A stretch of DNA of 16,043 nucleotides from Bacteroidales bacterium (GTDB lineage: Bacteria > Bacteroidota > Bacteroidia > Bacteroidales > UBA932). The DNA lies in NCBI GenBank assembly GCA_021443625.1, contig JABUTP010000007.1, forward strand, positions 17,921-33,963, in the 5' to 3' direction. The notes below the pieces were generated by a model that saw only the letters and a list, made by a program, of their open reading frames with translations, was not told where the DNA came from and searched no databases. Positions 1-6,216 of this stretch are shown here, one piece after another (the first letter of the stretch is position 1; every line of letters starts with the position of its first letter). The translations under genes and the position numbers were made by a program.

Positions 1-1
1 A

Positions 2-487
2 TCTATCCCTACGGGCCTGTTCGACAACTGTCCCAACGTGACATATTTTTCTTCCACCTTCCAAAATTGCTCTAGAATCTCATCTATCCCTACGGGCCTG
101 TTCGACAACTGTCCCAACGTGACAACTTTTTCTTCCTCCTTCAACGGATGCTCTAGTCTCACATCAATCCCTACGGGCCTGTTTGACAAGTGTCCAAAAG
201 TGACAACTTTTATTGCCACCTTCCAGGGTTGTAGTGGACTAACTGTTATCCCTTCTGGGTTGTTTGACAATTGTCTCAATGTGATATATTTTACTTCCAC
301 TTTCCAAAATTGCTCTAGTCTTACATCAATCCCTTCTGGTCTATTTGACTATTGTACCAACATGACAGATTTTAATGCCACCTTCTCGTATTGCTCTGGC
401 TTAACTTCTATCCCTTCTGGGTTGTTCGATAATTGTAGAAAAGTAACTGGCTTCGATATGGCTTTTTATGGTTGTATACAAATTACG
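2..487 (+). repeat. Six tandem 81-bp coding repeats
   Basis: The units lie at 2-82, 83-163, 164-244, 245-325, 326-406 and 407-487, each encoding 27 residues. Bases 1-43 are identical to 82-124, a perfect 43-bp direct repeat with an exact 81-bp period. Later units differ more at the DNA level while the protein pattern is kept. Identical units at the 5' end and diverged units towards the C-terminus suggest recent unit duplication or gene conversion in the upstream part. Confidence 0.9.
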
Positions 488-643
488 GGAGAATCCCCCT
501 ACACAATCATAAACGGAACAAAAGTTCATCTTTACGAACGGAACAATTATCCGGATTATTTTGCCAAAGTCTCGTATTATGAAGATTGTTTCTTAGGCAC
601 TAAACTCTCCGACTACTCCTCCATCCCATCCGGCTGGAAATAG
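2..643 (+). CDS. Leucine-rich-repeat (BspA-like) surface protein, 3' part, truncated by window edge
   Basis: The reading frame is open from the first bases, so the gene begins upstream; the GTG at 38 is an internal repeat codon, not a start. The visible 213 residues hold six tandem 27-residue repeats of the type S-I-P-x-G-L-F-D-x-C-P-x-V-T-x-F-x-x-x-F-x-x-C-S-x-L-T. They are followed by a non-repeat C-terminal segment of about 51 residues that ends in a partial motif, SIPSGWK. Both repeat cysteines are kept in all six copies. The repeat resembles BspA-type leucine-rich repeats of Bacteroidota surface and adhesion proteins, so a surface binding role is plausible but inferred. The signal peptide and anchor would be in the missing 5' part. 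The gene is visibly more A+T-rich than the downstream genes, which suggests a different history. An alternative is a phage or mobile-element-borne repeat protein. Confidence 0.75.
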   Translation, partial: SIPTGLFDNCPNVTYFSSTFQNCSRISSIPTGLFDNCPNVTTFSSSFNGCSSLTSIPTGLFDKCPKVTTFIATFQGCSGLTVIPSGLFDNCLNVIYFTSTFQNCSSLTSIPSGLFDYCTNMTDFNATFSYCSGLTSIPSGLFDNCRKVTGFDMAFYGCIQITGESPYTIINGTKVHLYERNNYPDYFAKVSYYEDCFLGTKLSDYSSIPSGWK

Positions 644-721
644 TCCCATTTATTCTTCCTTTTTGACCTACCGCTGAAACCAACTCGTTTTAACAAGATA
701 TTTTTCAACAAGTATTCTAAA

Positions 722-757
722 AATTCAAAACGGCTTCTTATATTTGCGTTTTGAATT
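722..757. repeat. 11-bp perfect inverted repeat around a putative promoter
   Basis: AATTCAAAACG at 722-732 is the exact reverse complement of CGTTTTGAATT at 747-757. Beyond one mismatch (721/758), two further A-T pairs extend it to 719-760. The 14-base spacer holds the TATATTTG element at 739-746. There is no T-run after the right arm, so it is a poor terminator for the upstream gene. A binding site for a dimeric regulator, or a hairpin at the 5' end of the mRNA, would both fit. Confidence 0.6.
739..746 (+). promoter_or_regulatory. Putative -7 promoter element TATATTTG for the lipoprotein gene
   Basis: TATATTTG matches the Bacteroidota primary-sigma -7 consensus TAnnTTTG exactly. It lies 71 bases before the start codon at 818, which predicts a 5' leader of roughly 65 bases. 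A clear -33 TTTG partner is not seen at the expected spacing. A bulged hairpin can form in the predicted leader (757-763 with 771-778). Confidence 0.5.
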
Positions 758-817
758 ATTCGGTTAATTGCCGGAATAGGGAAAATCAATTTTTTATTAT
801 AAAACAACTATTTTCAA

Positions 818-2467
818 ATGAAAAAAATCTTCAAAAACGCACTGCTTTTTGCAGCAGCAGGTCTTGCGCTCGTTTCCTGCAACAACGCAGCCAAAATGGC
901 CGAACTGGCCGACCAGGTAAAGATTGAATGCAACCCCGAGGTTCTCGAGGTGATTGCGGGCAACATCGATGCTGACGTTACCGTTACATTCCCCGCATCC
1001 TACTTCAACAAGAAAGCCAAACTCGAAATCGTTCCCGTCATCAAGTATGCAGGCGGCGAAGTTGAGGGCGAGCCTTTCATGTATCAGGGTGAGAAGGTTA
1101 TCGAAAACTGGAAACTCGTAGGCAAGGACGGAGCCCAGATTTCCGAGACCGTTCATTTCAACTATGTTCCCGGTATGGAACAGTGCGAACTCGTAGGTCG
1201 CGCCAAAGTTCTCTACAAGAAGAAAACTTACGCCTGGCCCGAGGATGTAAAGATTGCCGACGGTGCCAACACCACCTATATGCTCGTTTGCAGCAAGGGT
1301 GCCTACACTCCCATGGCAGACAACTATCAGGAAGTGATTCCCGAAGAGGTTGAGGCTCAGATTCTCTATCTCATCAACAGCTCTGAGGTTCGCGGCTCGC
1401 AGATCAAGAGCGACGGCATCAAGGAATATCAGGACGCTGTGAAAGACGTTATGGCAGACGAGCGCCGTACCATCAAGGGTACCGACATCGTGGCTTACGC
1501 TTCTCCCGATGGTCCCGAGGCCAAGAACAACGACCTTTCCGACAAGCGTGCAAGCTCTGCCGAGAAGGCTTTCGCAAAGGTTTCGAAGAAACTTGAGACC
1601 GGCGAAGTAAACGCACAGTCCATCGGTGAGGACTGGGAAGGTTTCCAGGCTCTCGTGAACAACTCCAACATCGAGGACAAGGAACTCATCCTCCGCGTGC
1701 TTTCGATGTACAGCGACGCTGCCGTTCGCGAGCGTGAAATCAAGAATATGTCCAGCGTATATGGCACTCTTGCCAAGGACGTTCTCCCCGAACTCCGCCG
1801 TGCAAGGTTCATCACCAACGTAGAATATCAGAACTACACTCCCGCTGAACTCAAGGACCTCGTTGCCAACAACATCGACGTTCTCGACGAAGAGGCTCTC
1901 CTCCGCGTGGCCACTCTCATCGACGACAACAACGCCAAACTTGACATCTACAACCAGGCTGTGAAGAAATATGACAGCGACCGCGCAAGGTTCAACATCG
2001 CCTGCATCAAACTTGACGAAGGCAAGGACCAGGAAGCCGCCAAGGCAGTTTCGGGTATGAAGAAGAGCGACTGCTGCTCTGTCAACAACCTCCTCGGCGT
2101 TATCGCAATGCGCGCCGGCGAACTTGACAAGGCTGCCGAATATTTCGCAAAATGCAAATGCTCCGACGGAGCCGAGAACCTCGCCGTTATCGACATCCTC
2201 AAAGGTAACTACAAGTCAGCCGCCGAGCGTCTCGCAGGTACCGGCAGCGTAAACGAAGGTCTTGCATACATCCTCAACGGTGACCTTGCAAAGGCTTCCG
2301 CTACCCTCAAGGACAAAGAGTGCGAAGGTGCCGCTTACCAGCGCGCCATCGTTGCCGCCCGCAACGGTAACGCTTCCGCAGCTGCAGCCGAGCTTGCAAA
2401 GGTTAACAAATGCAAAGTGCTCGTTGCCAAGAAGGACGTTGACGTAGAATTCGCCAAAGTGAAATAA
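818..2467 (+). CDS. Outer-membrane-type lipoprotein with OmpA-like motif and TPR-like C-terminal region
   Basis: The 549-residue protein starts with a lipoprotein signal peptide: a basic start, a hydrophobic stretch and lipobox L-V-S-C, with Cys21 as the expected lipidated residue. Residues about 30-150 look like a beta-rich domain of repeated strand patterns. Residues 222-250 hold an OmpA-C-like motif, with Gly232, Asn237, Leu240-Ser241 and Arg244-Ala245 at the family spacing. From about residue 365 to 540 the protein is helical, with Ala-rich repeats resembling TPR units. A cell-envelope scaffold tethered to the outer membrane and perhaps touching peptidoglycan is the likely role; this is inferred. 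The Asp that contacts peptidoglycan in classical OmpA domains aligns with Ser229. The gene has its own putative promoter (739-746) and terminator (2485-2520), so it is probably monocistronic. ATG 818 is the only start that gives the signal peptide. Confidence 0.85.
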   Translation: MKKIFKNALLFAAAGLALVSCNNAAKMAELADQVKIECNPEVLEVIAGNIDADVTVTFPASYFNKKAKLEIVPVIKYAGGEVEGEPFMYQGEKVIENWKLVGKDGAQISETVHFNYVPGMEQCELVGRAKVLYKKKTYAWPEDVKIADGANTTYMLVCSKGAYTPMADNYQEVIPEEVEAQILYLINSSEVRGSQIKSDGIKEYQDAVKDVMADERRTIKGTDIVAYASPDGPEAKNNDLSDKRASSAEKAFAKVSKKLETGEVNAQSIGEDWEGFQALVNNSNIEDKELILRVLSMYSDAAVREREIKNMSSVYGTLAKDVLPELRRARFITNVEYQNYTPAELKDLVANNIDVLDEEALLRVATLIDDNNAKLDIYNQAVKKYDSDRARFNIACIKLDEGKDQEAAKAVSGMKKSDCCSVNNLLGVIAMRAGELDKAAEYFAKCKCSDGAENLAVIDILKGNYKSAAERLAGTGSVNEGLAYILNGDLAKASATLKDKECEGAAYQRAIVAARNGNASAAAAELAKVNKCKVLVAKKDVDVEFAKVK

Positions 2468-2484
2468 TTTCATACTCCATATTT

Positions 2485-2520
2485 AAAAAGAGTCGGCTTT
2501 TTTGGCCGGCTCTTTTTTTT
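2485..2520 (+). terminator. Intrinsic terminator after the lipoprotein gene
   Basis: AGAGTCGGC (2489-2497) pairs with GCCGGCTCT (2505-2513), a 9-bp stem with one G-T wobble and a 7-base loop. Four A residues (2485-2488) can extend the stem onto the T-run, which continues to 2520. It begins 17 bases after the stop codon and separates this gene from the metX transcript. Confidence 0.9.
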
Positions 2521-2535
2521 ATTTGCAAAAAATCC

Positions 2536-2543
2536 TACTTTTG
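2536..2543 (+). promoter_or_regulatory. Putative -7 promoter element TACTTTTG for the metX-thrA-asd operon
   Basis: TACTTTTG matches TAnnTTTG exactly and lies just downstream of the terminator. The expected -33 position falls in the terminator T-run, so a clean TTTG partner cannot be assigned. Transcription would start near 2549-2551, leaving a leader of about 180 bases before the metX ATG. That predicted 5' end coincides with the outer edge of the long-range helix at 2547, which supports the call. Confidence 0.5.
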
Positions 2544-2546
2544 TGC

Positions 2547-2730
2547 GATATTGTGGGAAAAGGGGCTTGCACAGCCCATATTACCCCGATGAGACAATAT
2601 CTCTTTCAATATGAAAAAGGCCAAACGCGACATCTTCTCCAAGCGAATGCATCGGTAGCGGTGCATCTCAGGTTTTTTCATATTTCTCATTCCCTTTTCC
2701 CATATCCATTATATCATTGTGCAAGCACAA
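2547..2730 (+). promoter_or_regulatory. Structured 5' leader of metX, candidate riboswitch or cis-regulatory RNA of unknown class
   Basis: Nested pairings seen by eye are as follows. GATAT (2547-2551), a TGT bulge and GGGAAAAGGG (2555-2564) pair with CCCTTTTCCCATATC (2692-2706), giving 15 bp. AATATGAAAAA (2608-2618) pairs with TTTTTCATATT (2674-2684), giving 11 bp. ATGCATC (2647-2653) pairs with GGTGCAT (2660-2666). GCTTGCACA (2565-2573) can also pair with TGTGCAAGC (2718-2726), forming a pseudoknot that ends six bases before the start codon. An alternative fold pairs GATATTGT (2547-2554) with ACAATATC (2594-2601) and forms a GGGCT/AGCCC hairpin (2563-2577). A local hairpin TTGTG-CAAG-CACAA (2717-2730) competes with the pseudoknot. 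Placement before a methionine-pathway operon suggests feedback control of translation. The hallmark strings of SAM-I (GGCAACC), SAM-II (GCTAAA), cobalamin (GCCACTG) and TPP (CTGAGA) are absent. Confidence 0.55.
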
Positions 2731-2732
2731 CC

Positions 2733-3746
2733 ATGCTGAAACATACCTATACATACGAAGAACCGTTTGAACTCGAGGCGGGCGGCTGTCTCAGGGAGGG
2801 CATCACGATATGCTACCATACTTCCTGCGAAGAGCGGGGAAACCGCCCCGTGATATGGATCTGCCACGCCCTTACCGCCAATTCCGATGCGGAGGATTGG
2901 TGGAACACACTGGTAGGACCCGGGCTGCTGTTTGACACCGAGAAGTTTTACATAGTGTGTGCCAACATTCTCGGCTCCTGCTACGGCACGACCGGCCCCG
3001 CAATGTGTCCCGAGGCCCCGATGCGCAGGTTCCCCCTCGTCACCATCCGCGACCTTGTCAAGGCGCACAACCTGTTGCGCCTCCATCTGGGAATCGAGCG
3101 GATTGATTTGCTCATAGGGGGTTCCAACGGCGGATTCCAATCGGTGGAGTGGGCCATCAGCAACCCTTCGCTGGTAAAGAATCTCTGCCTCATTGCCACC
3201 AGCGCCATTGTGAGCCCGTGGTGCAGCGCCAATATGGAGTCGCAGCGGATGGCTCTCGAGACCGACCCCACTTTCGATGAGCAGAAAGACCTGAAAGGGG
3301 GAGCCCGCGGCCTTGCGACGGCCCGCAGCATGTCTATGCTCACCTACCGCAATTACGAAGGTTACGGCAGGACGCAGTTTGAAACCGACCCAGATTTCCT
3401 GCAGGCCCGCAGAGCCATAACCTACCAGCAATATCAGGGACAGAAGCTTGTCAACCGGTTTGACGCCTATTCATACTACTCTCTCCTGCTCGGTGTGGAC
3501 ACCCACAACACCGGAAGGGGAAGGGGCGGCGTGGAGGCCGCTCTGGGGCATATAACCGCCAAAACGCTCTGCATCGGCATAGACAGCGACATCCTTTTCC
3601 CCGTCAGCGAGAGCCGGCGGATAGCCGAGGCGGTGCCCGACGGCAAATGCGAAGTGATATCCTCGGCCTTCGGTCACGACGGTTTCCTTTTGGAGTATCA
3701 ACAGATTGGAGAGTGTCTCCGCAAACATTTTAATCTTTTCGAATAG
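2733..3746 (+). CDS. metX: Homoserine O-acetyltransferase (MetX family)
   Basis: The 337-residue cytoplasmic alpha/beta-hydrolase-fold enzyme transfers an acyl group, normally acetyl from acetyl-CoA, to homoserine, committing it to methionine. Family signatures are visible: a CHALTANSD block near residue 44, ANILGSCYG-TTGP at 77-89, a nucleophile elbow GGSNGG with Ser131, Asp286 in the SDILFP motif, and His315 in GHDGFL, which together form the catalytic triad. The frame stays open upstream to 2502, but family similarity begins at ATG 2733 and the upstream bases form the structured leader and promoter, so 2733 is chosen. The length is normal for the family. The elbow has Asn where Met is usual. 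Some MetX-family proteins use succinyl-CoA or serine, so acyl-donor specificity is not proven. The stop is 2 bases before the thrA start, indicating translational coupling. Confidence 0.93.
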   Translation: MLKHTYTYEEPFELEAGGCLREGITICYHTSCEERGNRPVIWICHALTANSDAEDWWNTLVGPGLLFDTEKFYIVCANILGSCYGTTGPAMCPEAPMRRFPLVTIRDLVKAHNLLRLHLGIERIDLLIGGSNGGFQSVEWAISNPSLVKNLCLIATSAIVSPWCSANMESQRMALETDPTFDEQKDLKGGARGLATARSMSMLTYRNYEGYGRTQFETDPDFLQARRAITYQQYQGQKLVNRFDAYSYYSLLLGVDTHNTGRGRGGVEAALGHITAKTLCIGIDSDILFPVSESRRIAEAVPDGKCEVISSAFGHDGFLLEYQQIGECLRKHFNLFE

Positions 3747-3748
3747 TT

Positions 3749-6184
3749 ATGCAAGTATTGAAGTTCGGAGGTTCATCTGTGGCCAATGCCACGAATATGA
3801 ACAAGGTGGTGGAAATAACACTGAACGCCCTCTCCAATGACAAGACCATATTGGTGGCTTCGGCCATCGGCGGGGCGACCGACGCCCTCATCGCTATCGG
3901 CCGGCTCGCAGAGGCGGGCAACCCCGCCTACACCGACAAGCTGGCGGAACTTGAAGCGCGCCATCTGCAGATTGTGGGGGAACTGCTCCCGCACTATTTT
4001 CAGGAAGATATTACGGCAGAGGTCAAGGAACGTTTCAGGGAACTGGCCAACATCTGCCAGGGGGTAAGCTGCATCAGGGAACTCACCCCAAGGACACTGG
4101 ACCTCATAATGAGTTTCGGCGAACTTCTCTCGACACGTATCCTTGCCGCCAAATTCACTTCGATGGGCATCAGCTGCAAGTGGATTGACTCCCGCACCAT
4201 CATCAGGACCAAGCAGGAGGCACAGCAGAATGTCGTGGACCTTGAAGCCCTGAACGTCGCGGCGGAGGAGGCCTTCTCCAACACCCGCACCAAACTCCAC
4301 GTCGTGCCTGGGTTCATCGCTTCGGACAGCGAAGGGCGCACCACCACTCTGGGGCGCGGCGGTTCCGACTACACCGCCTCCCTGCTGGCTGCCGCAATAT
4401 CGGCAAGACGGCTGGAAATCTGGACCGACGTATGCGGTATGATGACCGCCGACCCGCGCATCGTGCCGGAGGCAAAAACCATAGAAAACATCTCATACAG
4501 GGCGGCCCTCGAACTGTCGCACTTCGGAGCCAAGGTGGTTTATCCCCCCACAATCCAGCCCGTGGTGAGCAAGGCCATCCCCATTATGGTCAAAAACACA
4601 TTTGACCCCCACGGCAAAGGTACTCTCATCGAGCAGAATCCCCCCGAAAGCGCCTCCACCGTCAAGGGAATCTCGAGCATCGGCCACCTCGCCCTCCTCT
4701 CTATGGAAGGGAGCGGAATGGTGGGCATCCCCGGCTATTCCAGCCGCTTTTTCCAGGTGCTTTCGCAGCAGGGCATCAACATAATCCTGATTACCCAGGC
4801 CTCGTCGGTCCACACTATGCTGGTGGCCATCGAGGAGAAGGATTCCGACCTTGCCAAGAGGGCCGTGGATGAATTTTTCGCATACGAGATAAGTCTCGGC
4901 AAACTGGAACCTCTGAAAGTCGAGAAAGGTTATTCGATAATTTCGCTGGTGGGCGACGACATGAAATTCCAGTCGGGAGTGTCGGGCCGTATGTTCGAGG
5001 CGCTCGGCAACAAGGGCATCACCATCAGGGCCATCGCCCAGGGTTCATCGGAGCGTAACGTTTCGGCGGTTGTCCGCTCGGAAGACTGCAACGACGCCGT
5101 GAGCGCCATCCACGAGGAGTTCTTCTCCGAAGCGTTGCAGAAACTCAACGTCTTCATTGCCGGCTACGGCAATGTGGGTAAGGAACTCATCAACGTGATT
5201 GCCGAAAACGGTGAGGGGATGAACGTAGTGGGCATCTGCACCACCCGCGGCGAACTTATGGAGCGCAGCGGCATCGCCCTGGCCGATATTCCGGCAGCAT
5301 TCGCCGCTATGGAGAATCTGCCCCGCACCCACCGCATCAACGACTTTGTGGAGAGGGCCATGGCTCTGCACCTGCCCAATTCGATTTTTGTGGACTGCAC
5401 CTCTGACCTGGCCATCGCCACCCTCTACCCGACCATACTTTCCGCAGGTATCAGCGTGGTTACCTGCAACAAGATAGCCAACTCGCTCGATATGAATCTT
5501 TACCGTCAGGTGAGGTCGTGCGCCCGCGAAGGGAAGGCATCGTTCTATTATGACACCAACGTGGGGGCCGCTCTGCCGGTTATCAGAACATTGAACCAGA
5601 TGATTTCATCGGGAGACACCATTGAGCGCATCGATGCATTGGTATCGGGAACCCTCAACTATATTTTCAGCGAATACTGTAAGCCCTCCTGCGGCGAAAC
5701 GTTCGCCGCCATCGTTAAGAAGGCCAAACAGATGGGTTACTCCGAACCAGACCCCCGCACCGACCTCGGTGGGATAGACGTGCTGCGCAAAGCCCTCATC
5801 CTGGCAAGGGAAACGGGAGCAAGCGTCGAGGCAGAGGATGTTCTAAGGGAGGAATTCCTCCCCGAAGAGTGCCGCGAAGGGGACGTGGAGAGTTTCTTCA
5901 GGGCCCTGGAGCGCAACGAACCCTATTTTGCAAAACTGCGCGAAGATGCCGCCGCCAAAGGGGGCAAAATCCGCTATCTGGCAGTCATAGAGAACAATAC
6001 GGTTTCCATCGGGCTGAAATGCATAACTGCAGAGCATCCTTTCTTCAGTTATGAAGGAACTGACTCGGCCGTCTCCATCTCCACCCGATTCTATCCCTAT
6101 CCGGTGGTCATAAAGGGTGCCGGCGCAGGGGCCAGAATCACCGCCGGCGGAGTGTATGGAAACATCTGCCTGTGCAGGAAATAA
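3749..6184 (+). CDS. thrA: Bifunctional aspartokinase / homoserine dehydrogenase
   Basis: The 811-residue fusion catalyses the first and third steps from aspartate to homoserine. The aspartokinase half starts at once with KFGGSS (residues 5-10) and includes GRGGSDYT (202-209) and a TDVCGMMTADPR segment. Two ACT regulatory domains lie at about 312-460. The homoserine dehydrogenase half begins with a nucleotide-binding GYGNVG (472-477). It continues with VSGTLNYIFS (632-641) and the substrate-site block from Gly663 through DLGG to Arg680-Lys681, where the Lys is the conserved catalytic one. The length is close to E. coli ThrA (820 residues). The ACT pair implies amino-acid feedback, but the effector (Thr, Lys or Met) cannot be read from sequence. 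Sitting between metX and asd without thrB or thrC in view, this copy is placed for methionine supply, so a metL-like role is possible. Confidence 0.95.
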   Translation: MQVLKFGGSSVANATNMNKVVEITLNALSNDKTILVASAIGGATDALIAIGRLAEAGNPAYTDKLAELEARHLQIVGELLPHYFQEDITAEVKERFRELANICQGVSCIRELTPRTLDLIMSFGELLSTRILAAKFTSMGISCKWIDSRTIIRTKQEAQQNVVDLEALNVAAEEAFSNTRTKLHVVPGFIASDSEGRTTTLGRGGSDYTASLLAAAISARRLEIWTDVCGMMTADPRIVPEAKTIENISYRAALELSHFGAKVVYPPTIQPVVSKAIPIMVKNTFDPHGKGTLIEQNPPESASTVKGISSIGHLALLSMEGSGMVGIPGYSSRFFQVLSQQGINIILITQASSVHTMLVAIEEKDSDLAKRAVDEFFAYEISLGKLEPLKVEKGYSIISLVGDDMKFQSGVSGRMFEALGNKGITIRAIAQGSSERNVSAVVRSEDCNDAVSAIHEEFFSEALQKLNVFIAGYGNVGKELINVIAENGEGMNVVGICTTRGELMERSGIALADIPAAFAAMENLPRTHRINDFVERAMALHLPNSIFVDCTSDLAIATLYPTILSAGISVVTCNKIANSLDMNLYRQVRSCAREGKASFYYDTNVGAALPVIRTLNQMISSGDTIERIDALVSGTLNYIFSEYCKPSCGETFAAIVKKAKQMGYSEPDPRTDLGGIDVLRKALILARETGASVEAEDVLREEFLPEECREGDVESFFRALERNEPYFAKLREDAAAKGGKIRYLAVIENNTVSIGLKCITAEHPFFSYEGTDSAVSISTRFYPYPVVIKGAGAGARITAGGVYGNICLCRK

Positions 6185-6216
6185 ACTTCCAAGATTATAA
6201 AACAAACACATAACGT

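Noticed and set aside
613..807. 64-codon minus-strand frame covering the gap before the lipoprotein gene
   Set aside because: It spans the promoter and inverted repeat, overlaps the end of the repeat-protein gene, and has an A+T-driven Lys/Ile/Asn composition without a motif. It cannot be excluded, but nothing supports it.
2502..2732. In-frame upstream extension of metX (77 extra codons, including ATG 2589)
   Set aside because: Family similarity begins at ATG 2733. The extension would start inside the terminator hairpin, and its bases form the promoter and a strongly paired leader. Its residues show no domain-like pattern.
2530..2732. Known SAM-I, SAM-II, cobalamin or TPP riboswitch before metX
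   Set aside because: I looked for GGCAACC, GCTAAA, GCCACTG and CTGAGA core strings and found none. GATGAGAC at 2588-2595 is only superficially like SAM-I or TPP motifs. A covariance-model search could still find a diverged member.
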